Numbered from the stretch's first letter, positions 35,770-44,756 are shown. The stretch: 64,000 bases of DNA from Chryseobacterium herbae (GCF_025154075.1 NZ_JAOAMU010000004.1:124001-188000), one strand, 5' to 3'. A program made the numbers and translations. The notes: generated by a model not told the origin, from the sequence alone.

Positions 35770-37308
35770 TTATTTAGTTTCACTTACTCTTAAGATATCG
35801 CCGAAAACGCCTCTCGCTGTTACCTGAGCTCCGGCTCCGGCTCCCATGATCACAATTGGGTTTTCACCGTAGCTTTCTGTGTAGATTTCAAAGATAGAAT
35901 CTGAACCTTTCAGCTGACCTAAGGCAGAACTTCCCGGTACAGAAACCAGTTTCACATCAAGCTGACCTTTTTCTTTCTGAAGATCTCCATGAAGATCCCC
36001 TACATAACGAAGCACGTGACCCGGCTCCTGCCCTTCTTTGATTTTCTTATATTCCTCATCCAGCTCATCCAATCTTGAGATAAATTCATTTTTATCTACG
36101 GCTAAAAGATCTTCAGGAATTAAATTCTGAATATTGATATCCTGGAATTCATTGATCAGGTCCAATTCTCTGGCAAGGATCAGAAGTTTTCTTGCTACAT
36201 CGTTTCCAGAAAGGTCTTCACGTGGATCCGGTTCTGTATATCCTTTTTCCATTGCTTCCCCGATGATGGTTGAAAACTTGTCGTTTCTTACCGAGAAATT
36301 ATTGAAGATATAACTCAATGAACCGGAGAACACCCCTTTGATTCTGGTAATATTCTCTCCTGAAAGGTGTAATAATTTGATGGTATCAATTAACGGCAGT
36401 CCCGCTCCTACATTGGTTTCATATAGATAACGTCTGTTGTTTTTACTCAACGTATATCTTAGTTTACGGTATTCTTCTATCGGAAGGGTATTGAAAATCT
36501 TGTTAGAAGAAACAAGGTCAAAACCATTTTCAGCCAGGGCGTGATAGTTTTTCACAAAATCCTTGCTCGCCGTGTTGTCTACTACGATCAGGTTTTCCAA
36601 CTGATTTTCTTTTGAGAAATTGATCAGTTCTTCAACATTTGACGGATGTTCTGCTGTTAAAATCTCATCATTCCAGTCTGCATTAAAACCTTTTTTATTG
36701 AAAGCAATTTTTCTTGAATTGGCTACTGCCACTACTTTCAGGTCTATCTTTTTACGTCTTTTAATCTCTTCTGAAGACTGTAGAACCTGCTCTATTAAAG
36801 TCTTTCCTACATTTCCGTGACCAATGATGGCCAGATGAACAGTCTTAGGCTTTTTGAAAATTTCAGATTCGATAACATTCTTTGTCTTTTCATCCTGGGA
36901 GGAGGTCACTACAATATTGACTCTGTTTTCTCCTGAAACCTGGTTTAATAAAAGTGGAAAAACATTGTTTCTTGCTAGTTCCGTTAAAACTTTATTGAAA
37001 TCTTCCGCTACGAATCCAAGTACGGAAACATTATTGATGCTATAAATCTGTGACACTTTTCCTGATTTTCTTTCTGCTTCAAATTCGTCAATCAGGCAGG
37101 AAACTGCTTTTTCTGCGTCAGCCTCATTGACCAGAATAGAAAGACCATTTTCAATAGCCTGCTGGGAAATTACTCCTACACTGATTCGCGCTAAGGTAAG
37201 CGCCTTAAAAATTCTTCCATCGATTCCTATTTCCCCTAAGAAATCTTCTCCTTCAAACTTGATGATTGATCTGTTTTTTAAAAACTTTATTTCGTTCGCA
37301 TTTTTCAT
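35770..37308 (-). CDS. Homoserine dehydrogenase with ACT domains (no aspartokinase)
   Basis: A 512-residue protein. Residues 12-150 form two ACT-like regulatory domains of the aspartokinase type, but the kinase catalytic domain that precedes them in ThrA/MetL is missing. From about 155 comes the homoserine dehydrogenase: NAD(P) loop GHGNVG at 163-168, then SSNKIFNTL, YETNVGAGLP, KGVFSGSLSYIFNNF and GYTEPDPREDLSGNDVARK. It reduces aspartate semialdehyde to homoserine for MetX. Feedback through the ACT domains is likely, perhaps with methionine or SAM. It follows metX by five bases. The kinase must come from another locus. Confidence 0.9.
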   Translation of the reverse strand: MKNANEIKFLKNRSIIKFEGEDFLGEIGIDGRIFKALTLARISVGVISQQAIENGLSILVNEADAEKAVSCLIDEFEAERKSGKVSQIYSINNVSVLGFVAEDFNKVLTELARNNVFPLLLNQVSGENRVNIVVTSSQDEKTKNVIESEIFKKPKTVHLAIIGHGNVGKTLIEQVLQSSEEIKRRKKIDLKVVAVANSRKIAFNKKGFNADWNDEILTAEHPSNVEELINFSKENQLENLIVVDNTASKDFVKNYHALAENGFDLVSSNKIFNTLPIEEYRKLRYTLSKNNRRYLYETNVGAGLPLIDTIKLLHLSGENITRIKGVFSGSLSYIFNNFSVRNDKFSTIIGEAMEKGYTEPDPREDLSGNDVARKLLILARELDLINEFQDINIQNLIPEDLLAVDKNEFISRLDELDEEYKKIKEGQEPGHVLRYVGDLHGDLQKEKGQLDVKLVSVPGSSALGQLKGSDSIFEIYTESYGENPIVIMGAGAGAQVTARGVFGDILRVSETK

Positions 37309-37313
37309 CTGTT

Positions 37314-38306
37314 CTATACTTTTTGTTTGTTATTATCAGATGGAGTTTCACTTTCGCTTCCTTTCATTCTGAAAATATTGTTGATGATATTATTTAATTG
37401 TTCGTATTCCATTAAGAAGGCATCGTGCCCGTGAATTGACTGTATTTCATGATAGAAAACCTCTTTATTTTTCTCTTTCAGCTGTTCAAAGCACATTCGA
37501 ATTTCTGAAGCAGGGAAAAATAAATCTGTATCTACAGCGATCAGGTGCATTCGTGCGCTGATCTTTTCCAGCTGGTTTTCATAGGTATTGATATTCATCA
37601 GGAGATGGTTCATCAGCTTGTAAGATTTTAAACTAAATCTATCGTTTAATGAATTTCCATGATAAACGAGCCAGTCTTCTGACTCCAATCGTTTGTTTTC
37701 CTGATGGTATCTATTTTGAAATCTGTCGTTTAGGGACTGTGGAGTTCTGTAGCACAACATGGCGTGTATTCTCGCTTTCTGCAGGGGTTCATCGTTTCCA
37801 TTTAATAGAAATTTCTGAACCAGACATTGTGCGTGAAGCCAGTCGTGCGTTCTGAAGTCGCAGGCAATCGGGATGAAAATCTCTGCAAGCTCTGGCTTCT
37901 TGGCAAGCATTTCCCAGGCGATTCCTCCTCCGAGAGAGCCTCCAATAATGGCATATATATTTTTGATATGTAAAGCTTCAAGGCCTTTCAGAAATATTTC
38001 AGCAATATCTGAAGGGATGAAGTCTTCGTAGTCGTCAATTAAAAAATGATCAAATCCGTTTCCGGGAATATTGAAACAGAGAACTGTGTACTGATTCGTA
38101 TCAATCACCTGATTTTCACCAATCAAATGCTTCCACCACCCTTTTTCTCCGGAAACATTTGAATTTCCGGTTAAGGCATGATTGATCAATATAATGGGTG
38201 CTGTAAACAGGTCTTTCCCGAAGATCTGATAAGTCAACGGGATATGGTATTCCTTTTGGGAATAAGTCTGATACGAAAGATTTATATAGTTTAGTTCTGT
38301 TTTCAA
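37314..38306 (-). CDS. metX: Homoserine O-acetyltransferase
   Basis: An alpha/beta-hydrolase of 330 residues (if started at the TTG at 38306) that activates homoserine with acetyl-CoA. The nucleophile elbow GGSLGG has Ser124, and NHALTGNSNV is the expected oxyanion-side segment. The GWWKHLIG/IDTNQY region is typical of MetX. A longer frame to 38420 would begin inside the SAM-I riboswitch aptamer and is rejected. An ATG further upstream is not available, so TTG (following A-rich leader) is the best choice. First gene of the operon. Confidence 0.87.
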   Translation of the reverse strand: MKTELNYINLSYQTYSQKEYHIPLTYQIFGKDLFTAPIILINHALTGNSNVSGEKGWWKHLIGENQVIDTNQYTVLCFNIPGNGFDHFLIDDYEDFIPSDIAEIFLKGLEALHIKNIYAIIGGSLGGGIAWEMLAKKPELAEIFIPIACDFRTHDWLHAQCLVQKFLLNGNDEPLQKARIHAMLCYRTPQSLNDRFQNRYHQENKRLESEDWLVYHGNSLNDRFSLKSYKLMNHLLMNINTYENQLEKISARMHLIAVDTDLFFPASEIRMCFEQLKEKNKEVFYHEIQSIHGHDAFLMEYEQLNNIINNIFRMKGSESETPSDNNKQKV

Positions 38307-38369
38307 TTCTATTATTATTTTAATACAATTGAAAATGCCACAGGAAATGGCTGAAAAGAACTTCAGTAA

Positions 38370-38472
38370 GTTATCTGTCCAAAATAAATTGGTAGAACGT
38401 AGCACCTTCTCTGCTTGCACAAAGGGTTGCTAAGGTTTCATAGGGTCTAATCCCTCAACCTTTCTTGATAAC
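38370..38472 (-). promoter_or_regulatory. SAM-I (S-box) riboswitch
   Basis: Reading the minus strand, the aptamer begins GTTATCAAGAAAGGTTGAGG and closes with GATAAC (38370-38375), which pairs perfectly with the first six bases as P1. In between come AGGGATTAGACCCTATGAAA, the conserved CTTAGCAACC, and AAGGTGCTACGTTCTACC, then a small hairpin CCAA-TTTATT-TTGG in the P4 position. All match the S-box consensus, including GATGAAAC-like and GGTGCTA segments. It precedes metX, so SAM should switch the operon off. No clear terminator was seen in the 64-base expression platform; two weak hairpins (CTGAA/TTCAG, GCCA/TGGC) are present. Confidence 0.93.
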
Positions 38473-38499
38473 ATTTTCAATATTTGAATGAACGCTCTG

Positions 38500-38507
38500 C
38501 AAAGATA
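38500..38507 (-). promoter_or_regulatory. -7 promoter element of the methionine operon
   Basis: TATCTTTG on the minus strand matches TAnnTTTG. The start of transcription expected from it lies about 20 bases before the aptamer. The -33 region is T-rich with no exact TTTG. Confidence 0.55.
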
Positions 38508-38610
38508 TGTCTTTTCTTTTAAATTTTAAAAGAAAAAATATTTAATATTAAAAAAGCCTCTAATCATAAGTGTTTCAGGGCTATGTTAAGAATTCTTCAG
38601 ATGAAAGGAA

Positions 38611-38641
38611 TTGGAATTATTTTTCAAAAAAACTAACTTCG
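38611..38641 (+). promoter_or_regulatory. Promoter-like element of the GH63-like gene
   Basis: TTG at 38611 and TAACTTCG (one mismatch to TAnnTTTG) at 38634-38641 are spaced 20 bases apart, 20 bases before the ATG at 38662. Confidence 0.4.
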
Positions 38642-38661
38642 TATTGAAAAAATGATGAAAT

Positions 38662-41277
38662 ATGACTGTTGAGAAAGAAAGATTACAAGATTCTAAATGG
38701 AAAAACTGGGGGCCCTACGTCAGTAACCGACAGTGGGGAAACGTCCGCGAAGACTACAGCCCGAACGGCAATGCCTGGCACTACGCGAATCACAATAATG
38801 CAGAAAGCTACGCTTACCGATGGGGAGAAGAAGGTATCGCCGGGATCTCTGATGTGAAGCAGATCTTCTGTTTTGCTTTTTCATTCTGGAACAAAAAAGA
38901 TAAAATAGTAAAAGAACGTTTCTTCGGACTGAGCAACCCTCAGGGGAATCACGGGGAAGACATCAAAGAAATCTTTTATTACCTAGATAATACACCTACT
39001 CACAGCTTTATGAAGATGGTGTATAAATATCCGATCAATTCATTTCCATACGATGATCTCGTTGCTGAAAACGGCCGACGCAGCAAAAATGAACCTGAGT
39101 ATGAAATTTTTGACACGGGAATTTTTGACAATGATGAATATTTCGATATTTTCATTGAATACTGTAAAGCAGATCACAATGATATCCTGGCCAGAGTAAC
39201 GGTTCATAACAGAAGTCAGCAGGATGCTCCGATCGTTGTAGCTCCGACTGCATGGCTCAGAAACAACTGGAAATGGGGTTATAATACCTACAAAGCACAG
39301 CTGAATGCTTCTTACGACGGATGTATCGATATCAGTCATGACAGTATTTCTATTAAAAAGCTTTATTCAAGAAATTCGGCTGCTAAAAGTGCTTTCTGCG
39401 AAAATGAAACGAATACGCCAAAATTATATGGGACGCCCTACACCGGGAATACTTATTTTAAGGATGGCATCAATGATCATATTATTTACGGAAGCAATAC
39501 GGTAAATCCGGAAAAGAGAGGGACAAAAGCTTCATTTATTATTGATGAGATCATTGGCGCGGGGCAGTCAAAGACTTTTGATTTCAGATTATGTCCTGAT
39601 GAGGTGGATGAACCTTTTGAAACATTTGACGAAATTTTCGCGACAAGAGCCGCCGAGACTAATGAGTTTTACGAAGAAATTCAGAGTGAGACCACGAACG
39701 AGGATGAAAGAAATGTACAAAGACAGGCGTTTGCAGGACTTCTCTGGAATAAACAATTCTATCACTATAACGTTGGAAAATGGCTGAAAGGTGACCCCAA
39801 TCATCAGGCTCCAAGAAATTTCAATGATTATGTAAGAAACACGGAATGGAACCACCTTCACAATAAAGACATCATCTCCATGCCCGATAAATGGGAGTAT
39901 CCATGGTATGCAACCTGGGATCTGGCATTTCATTGTGTTCCTTTCTCCATCATTGACGGTGAATTTGCCAAGGGACAGCTTCTACTGTTAACAAAAGAAT
40001 GGTATATGCACCCTAACGGCCAGCTTCCTGCCTATGAATGGAATCTGAGCGATGTGAATCCACCCGTACATGCATGGTCTTGCTTCAGGGTTTTTAAAAT
40101 CGATGAAAAACAAAACGGCAAACCCGATCTTTTATTTCTCGAGAAAGTTTTCCAGAAGCTTCTCCTGAATTTCACATGGTGGGTGAACCGAAAGGACCAA
40201 AGCGGTAATAATATTTTTGGTGGCGGTTTCCTCGGACTGGATAATATCGGAGCTTTTGACCGGAATATGGAACTAAAAGACGGACAGCATCTGGAACAGG
40301 CAGACGGAACCAGCTGGATGGCTATGTACGCGTTGAATATGATGCGAATCGCTATGGAACTTGCTCAATATTATCAGGTTTATGAGGATATGGCGATCAA
40401 GTTTTTTGAACATTATTTGTATATCGCGGAAGCCATGGAAAACCTTGGAGAAGGTAAAGAAGGTTTATGGAATGAGGAAGACGGCTTTTTCTATGATGTC
40501 CTGCAGCTAGGTAACGGAGAGAGCGTTTCTTTAAAATTAAGAAGCATTGTGGGATTGATCCCTATGTTTGCCGTTGAAATCATAGATCACAAATTACTGG
40601 ATAAGATGCCCAATTTTCAGGCAAGAATGGAATGGGTCTTAAAAAATAAACCTGAGCTTACAAAGCTGGTTTCCCACTGGGATGAGGAAGGACAAGGCAG
40701 AAAACATCTGATGAGTATTCTGCGTAAGAACAGACTAACAAAGGTTTTGAGACGAATGCTTGATGAAAATGAATTCCTGAGTTCTTATGGAATCCGGGCG
40801 ATGTCAAAAGTCTATGAGGAAAACCCATTTGTATTCTCGGTTCATGGTACTGAAAATGTGGTTTACTACACACCTGCCGAGAGCGACAGCCGTATGTTCG
40901 GAGGAAACAGTAACTGGCGCGGACCGATCTGGTTCCCAATCAATTTCCTGATTGTAGAAAGTTTACAGCGTTTCCATTTTTATTATGGCAACAGCTTAAA
41001 AGTAGAATTCCCGACAGGAAGCGGTGAGAAGAAGAATCTTGACGAAGTGGCTCAGAATATCAGCCGGAGACTCTGTTCGTTATTTTTAAAAGATGAAGAC
41101 GGACAAAGACCTTTCAACGGAGGAAATGCAAAGTTTAATTATGATGAACATTTCCGGGACTACATTACTTTCTTTGAATATTTCCATGGAGACAACGGAC
41201 GTGGCGTAGGCGCTTCTCATCAGACAGGATGGACGGCAACGGTAGCCAAACTTATGAAACCAAGATTAACGGTATAA
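38662..41277 (+). CDS. GH63-like glucosidase (MGH1-type domain protein)
   Basis: An 871-residue cytosolic (no signal peptide) protein resembling mannosyl-oligosaccharide glucosidase and bacterial GH63 enzymes. The N-terminal beta domain starts with NWGPYVSNRQWGNVREDY. The (alpha/alpha)6 barrel contains WEYPWYATWDLAFH, WNLSDVNPPVHAW, LEQADGTSWMAMYALNM and ESDSRMFGGNSNWRGPIWFP, the usual substrate-pocket segments. It probably releases glucose from alpha-linked glucosides such as glucosylglycerate or trehalose-like sugars; the substrate cannot be fixed. It is divergent from the methionine operon and stands alone. Confidence 0.87.
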   Translation: MTVEKERLQDSKWKNWGPYVSNRQWGNVREDYSPNGNAWHYANHNNAESYAYRWGEEGIAGISDVKQIFCFAFSFWNKKDKIVKERFFGLSNPQGNHGEDIKEIFYYLDNTPTHSFMKMVYKYPINSFPYDDLVAENGRRSKNEPEYEIFDTGIFDNDEYFDIFIEYCKADHNDILARVTVHNRSQQDAPIVVAPTAWLRNNWKWGYNTYKAQLNASYDGCIDISHDSISIKKLYSRNSAAKSAFCENETNTPKLYGTPYTGNTYFKDGINDHIIYGSNTVNPEKRGTKASFIIDEIIGAGQSKTFDFRLCPDEVDEPFETFDEIFATRAAETNEFYEEIQSETTNEDERNVQRQAFAGLLWNKQFYHYNVGKWLKGDPNHQAPRNFNDYVRNTEWNHLHNKDIISMPDKWEYPWYATWDLAFHCVPFSIIDGEFAKGQLLLLTKEWYMHPNGQLPAYEWNLSDVNPPVHAWSCFRVFKIDEKQNGKPDLLFLEKVFQKLLLNFTWWVNRKDQSGNNIFGGGFLGLDNIGAFDRNMELKDGQHLEQADGTSWMAMYALNMMRIAMELAQYYQVYEDMAIKFFEHYLYIAEAMENLGEGKEGLWNEEDGFFYDVLQLGNGESVSLKLRSIVGLIPMFAVEIIDHKLLDKMPNFQARMEWVLKNKPELTKLVSHWDEEGQGRKHLMSILRKNRLTKVLRRMLDENEFLSSYGIRAMSKVYEENPFVFSVHGTENVVYYTPAESDSRMFGGNSNWRGPIWFPINFLIVESLQRFHFYYGNSLKVEFPTGSGEKKNLDEVAQNISRRLCSLFLKDEDGQRPFNGGNAKFNYDEHFRDYITFFEYFHGDNGRGVGASHQTGWTATVAKLMKPRLTV

Positions 41278-41281
41278 AGGT

Positions 41282-41309
41282 AGCGGCCGGCCCGAATGGG
41301 CCGGCCGCT
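41282..41309. terminator. G+C-rich hairpin between convergent genes
   Basis: AGCGGCCGGCCC pairs with GGGCCGGCCGCT around GAAT, a perfect 12-base stem. The T-run is poor on both sides, so it may be a weak terminator or mRNA-end protector. Confidence 0.5.
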
Positions 41310-41330
41310 TATAATCAATTAAAAAAATAT

Positions 41331-41750
41331 TTAAACTTTTTCTCCGTTTACAAGAACTTCATATCCGATTTCTACATTCGGCTCTAAAGTTTTTGATACG
41401 GAACAGTATTTCTCAAAAGATAGCTGAGCAGCTTTTAATGCTTTTTTAGGATCTATATCTCCTTCTAAAAGAAATCTCACCTTAATAGATTTAAAAGGTT
41501 TTGCATCTTCTACCTGAACTCTCTCTCCTTCTACTTCTGCCTTGAAACCTGTGATTTCCTGGCGTTGTTTTTTCAAAATAGCTACGACATCTATTCCACT
41601 GCATCCGGCAACAGCCATCAACACGCTTTCCATTGGAGAAACGCCCTTGGCCCCGGGCTGTGAGGTATTGTCCAAAAGAATTGAATTCCCCTGGGAATTG
41701 GTACACTCAAATAAAAAATCGTCGTTAATTCTGTTTAGTGTTATTTTCAT
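41331..41750 (-). CDS. OsmC-family protein
   Basis: A 139-residue peroxiredoxin-like OsmC/YhfA-type protein. Seen are PMESVLMAVAGCSGIDVVAIL with a peroxidatic Cys and the second Cys in SFEKYCSVSKTL, spaced as in the family. It probably reduces organic peroxides, or binds a sulfur compound as for YhfA. The dimer fold is cytosolic. It lies between the GH63-like gene and the DUF58 cluster and has no obvious operon partner. Confidence 0.88.
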   Translation of the reverse strand: MKITLNRINDDFLFECTNSQGNSILLDNTSQPGAKGVSPMESVLMAVAGCSGIDVVAILKKQRQEITGFKAEVEGERVQVEDAKPFKSIKVRFLLEGDIDPKKALKAAQLSFEKYCSVSKTLEPNVEIGYEVLVNGEKV

Positions 41751-41821
41751 TTTCGAATTTTGTTGTAAGATTTTCCGGCTCTCTGAATAAAACCGGACTG
41801 ATTAGATTTATGAATGCAAAA

Positions 41822-43144
41822 TTATAAAATTCCCCGAGCTTTTATCTCAAGATATTTATTGATAACGTCGATATTTAAATTTTCAGGCAGGGTATACACC
41901 GTGTAAATCCCATACTTCCTCAGTTCCTGAATGATCAGTTTCTTTTCAAATTCAAATTTTTCGGCAACGATTTCATCGTAAATTTCCTGCATATTTTCAG
42001 GATTCTTCTGAATAAGGGTCTGCAGTTCTGAGTTTTTGAAAAATACAACCACCAAAAGATGGTTTTTCGCTATTCCGCGGAGGTATTTCAACTGACGGTT
42101 CAATCCATCAAGTGTTTCAAAATTAGTAAATAACAGGACAAGACTTCGCTGATTCAGAGAATATTTCACATCCTGATAAAGGCGGTTGAAATCACTTTCA
42201 AAGAAGTCCGTTTTAATGTTATACAAAGCTTCGGAGATCTTTCTCAGCTGCCCGGATTTGTTTTCTGCAGCAACTTTATTCTCTGTCTTTTTAGAGAAGG
42301 TCATCATTCCGGCACGGTCACCCTTCTTAAGGATAATATGAGACAGAGCCATTGCAGCATTGATCGAATAATCCAGCAGACTCAGTCCGTTGAAAGGCAT
42401 CTTCATCGTCCTTCCTTTATCGATCAGAATAAAAATCCGCTGAGATCTCTCATCCTGAAACTGATTAACCATTAATCGATTGGTCTTAGATGTAGCTTTC
42501 CAGTTGATCGTTCTGATATCATCTCCGGGAACATATTCTTTGATCTGCTCAAATTCCATGGTGTGCCCCAGTTTTCTGATCTTTTTGATTCCACCGAGCA
42601 TAAATTCGCTCTGCAGCGCCATCAATTCATATTTTCTGAGGTGTACAAAAGAAGGATAGGCAGGCAGCATTGCATCTTTCTGGAAATTAAATCTCTTTGA
42701 AACGAACCCTAATGGCGAAGAAACATACACATTCAGGTTTCCGAAACTGTACTCTCCTCTTTCCTTGGGTTCCAGACTGTACTGGAAATAAGTATTTCTA
42801 CCGGGTTCTATATTTTTTGTAATTAAAAAATCTCTTTTCTGAAACTGAAACGGAATCTCATCGATAATCTTTGTGCTGATCTTAAAACTGTAGTTATTTT
42901 TAATATCAATCTTTACAAAATTTTCATCCCCATTCGATAATTTTTCCGGAAGTATTCTTTGAGCAAGCACTCCTTTTTTCTGATTAAACAATAAAAGATA
43001 ATCTACCATTGCCGCCAGAAAACAAATCAGCAGAACAATGTGAGCCGCCCACATCAGAACAGGAAAGAAAAAAGCAAGGACATACAGTACTCCCACTCCG
43101 ATGAGCGAAAAGAAGAATCGTGTATTGATGTATAGGTTTTTCAT
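41822..43144 (-). CDS. DUF58 protein (MoxR-associated)
   Basis: A 440-residue membrane-anchored protein with two N-terminal transmembrane segments (about 5-45). A beta domain follows and then the DUF58 core near residue 200 onward, with GDDIRTINWKATSKTNRLMVNQF and the von Willebrand A-like fold. The normal MIDAS DxSxS is replaced by IDKGRTM. DUF58 proteins are coupled to MoxR ATPases and thought to help assemble or regulate membrane complexes. It is the last cluster gene on the minus strand and is separated from moxR by an inserted cassette. Confidence 0.87.
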   Translation of the reverse strand: MKNLYINTRFFFSLIGVGVLYVLAFFFPVLMWAAHIVLLICFLAAMVDYLLLFNQKKGVLAQRILPEKLSNGDENFVKIDIKNNYSFKISTKIIDEIPFQFQKRDFLITKNIEPGRNTYFQYSLEPKERGEYSFGNLNVYVSSPLGFVSKRFNFQKDAMLPAYPSFVHLRKYELMALQSEFMLGGIKKIRKLGHTMEFEQIKEYVPGDDIRTINWKATSKTNRLMVNQFQDERSQRIFILIDKGRTMKMPFNGLSLLDYSINAAMALSHIILKKGDRAGMMTFSKKTENKVAAENKSGQLRKISEALYNIKTDFFESDFNRLYQDVKYSLNQRSLVLLFTNFETLDGLNRQLKYLRGIAKNHLLVVVFFKNSELQTLIQKNPENMQEIYDEIVAEKFEFEKKLIIQELRKYGIYTVYTLPENLNIDVINKYLEIKARGIL

Positions 43145-43150
43145 TTTTTA

Positions 43151-43615
43151 GGTAGCAGGTTGCAGATGATAGGCTGCAGGTTGTTGGTGATACTTATTCT
43201 AGAGAGTTTATTAAACCGTTCAGCATTTTTGAAATTTCGATAATGTCCTCATTTAATTTTTTATAATTTTCTTCACTGAAATAATTAAGGTTTTTAGAGA
43301 TGATTAATTGAGTTTCAACCTCAGCACAGCTTCCTCTTGCTATCTTTAAGAATTGCAGATAATCAGGTTTGCTTCTTCTGGAGTTTCCTTCAGCAATATT
43401 TGATGGTATAGAAACCGAGGCTCTCCTGATTTGTGAAATAAGTCCATACATTTCATCTTTCGGAAAAGATCCGGTAATCTTGTAAATTTCTGTAACAAAA
43501 TCAATAGATTTCTGCCAAACCAAAAGTTCCTTAAAATTTGCCATAATACTACACAAAATTTATTGAAAATAATTAATCCCTCATCACTGGCAGCTATAGT
43601 CTGCGACCTGCTACC
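43151..43615. mobile_element. S23 cassette bounded by inverted repeats
   Basis: GGTAGCAGGTTGCAGA (43151-43166) is the inverted copy, with one mismatch, of the sequence at 43600-43615. Further inverted matches continue outside (CTGCAGG / CCTGCAACC). Inside lies one gene, a four-helix-bundle protein on the minus strand. It interrupts the DUF58/moxR pair that is usually contiguous. A gene-free relative of the repeat occurs at 59438-59484. Confidence 0.6.
43194..43544 (-). CDS. Four-helix-bundle protein (S23 / 23S rRNA-IVP family)
   Basis: A 116-residue protein starting MANFKELLVWQKS, which is the hallmark beginning of this family; the upstream codons (to 43556) are disregarded. Further features are FPKDEMYGLISQIRRASVSIPSNIAEGNSR and LQFLKIARGSCAEVETQL. 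The family is encoded in intervening sequences of 23S rRNA in Leptospira and Coxiella, and in other places in Bacteroidota; Avd of diversity-generating retroelements is related. No reverse transcriptase is present. It may bind RNA or DNA. Inverted repeats surround it. Confidence 0.88.
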   Translation of the reverse strand: MANFKELLVWQKSIDFVTEIYKITGSFPKDEMYGLISQIRRASVSIPSNIAEGNSRRSKPDYLQFLKIARGSCAEVETQLIISKNLNYFSEENYKKLNEDIIEISKMLNGLINSLE

Positions 43616-43628
43616 TAATACCTGCAAC

Positions 43629-44660
43629 CTACCTAGGAATCTCTATTCCCTCTAAGATCTGACGTATAATTTCATCTGCCGTTAAGCCTTCCATTTCGCG
43701 TTCGGGAGAAACGATCACTCTGTGTCGTAATACAGCGTAGCTTGCTTCTTTAATATCTTCAGGCGTTACAAAATCTCTTCCTCTCATGGCTGCGAAAGAT
43801 TTTGAAGCTGTAAGCAATGCCAGAGAAGCTCTTGGAGAAGCTCCCAGATATAAGAACTGGTTTTCTCTTGTATTGACAATGATTTTCGCGATATATTCCA
43901 TCAATTGAGCTTCTACAATAATCTCTTTTACAAGATTCTGATAGCTTTTTAATTGCTCTGCTGTAATAACACGGTTTATTCCTTCTGTTTTATCTTCTTT
44001 CCGACTTTCGTGTTGGTTTTTGATGATTGTGATCTCCTGTTGAAGAGTCGGGTATCCTACATTGATTTTGAATAGGAAACGGTCCAGCTGTGCTTCAGGA
44101 AGTCTGTAAGTTCCTTCATGTTCTATTGGGTTTTGAGTTGCCACTACTAAGAATGGTTCATCCATTATATAACGGATTCCATCCATTGTGATCTGTCTTT
44201 CTTCCATGACCTCAAATAAGGCAGCTTGGGTTTTCGCCGGGGATCTGTTGATTTCATCAATTAATATAAAACTGGAAAAAATCGGGCCTTTTTTAAATTC
44301 AAATTCAGAGTTTTTCACACTGAAAACTGAAGTTCCCAGGATATCTGAAGGCATAAGGTCCGGTGTAAACTGGATTCTGCTGAAACCTACATCTATTGTT
44401 TTGGCGAGGAGCTTTGCCGTAATGGTCTTTGCCACTCCAGGAACTCCTTCAATCAGGACATGCCCGTTTGATAAAAGCGCCGCAATGAGATGTTCGATCA
44501 TGCTTTCCTGCCCAACAATCACTTTAGCGATTTCAGCTTTTACTTTTTCTAAGCTGGCACGAAGCTCGATCATATCAATTCTCGACTGAAACTGATCTTC
44601 TTGTTTATTTAGATTTATAGAACTTTGATTTTCTACGTTTTGATTTTCAAGGTTGTCCAT
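43629..44660 (-). CDS. MoxR-type AAA+ ATPase
   Basis: A 343-residue AAA+ ATPase that likely drives assembly or activation of a membrane complex with the DUF58 and other cluster proteins. Walker A GVPGVAKT is at 72-79, Walker B FILIDEINRSP and a sensor-1/2 region with ATQNPIEHEGTYRLPEAQLDRF follow. It ends in EIPR, and its TAG stop lies inside the repeat sequence that borders the inserted cassette. The start at 44660 is followed upstream by 200 bases of repeats. Confidence 0.93.
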   Translation of the reverse strand: MDNLENQNVENQSSINLNKQEDQFQSRIDMIELRASLEKVKAEIAKVIVGQESMIEHLIAALLSNGHVLIEGVPGVAKTITAKLLAKTIDVGFSRIQFTPDLMPSDILGTSVFSVKNSEFEFKKGPIFSSFILIDEINRSPAKTQAALFEVMEERQITMDGIRYIMDEPFLVVATQNPIEHEGTYRLPEAQLDRFLFKINVGYPTLQQEITIIKNQHESRKEDKTEGINRVITAEQLKSYQNLVKEIIVEAQLMEYIAKIIVNTRENQFLYLGASPRASLALLTASKSFAAMRGRDFVTPEDIKEASYAVLRHRVIVSPEREMEGLTADEIIRQILEGIEIPR

Positions 44661-44713
44661 AATTTTCTATTTGTGGTTTTTAGTCTATCGTATGTCTTAT
44701 CTGTATGAGTTTA

Positions 44714-44756
44714 ATCGGACTTCATCCGATTTTTTGTTAAATCGTCCCGTTGGGAC
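44714..44756. repeat. Two-hairpin dispersed element, copy 2
   Basis: Hairpin ATCGGA-CTTCA-TCCGAT (44714-44730), linker ending TTTGTTAAATC, and hairpin GTCCC-GTT-GGGAC (44744-44756). The second hairpin and linker match copy 1 exactly over 20 bases. It lies upstream of moxR. Confidence 0.78.

Noticed and set aside
38307..38420. Longer metX reading frame starting at 38420 (GTG)
   Set aside because: Its first codons lie within the 3' half of the SAM-I aptamer and translate RNA structure; no family similarity in that part.
43194..43544. Diversity-generating retroelement (Avd-like protein)
   Set aside because: The start MANFKELLVWQKS fits S23/IVP proteins; no reverse transcriptase or template/variable repeat is present.
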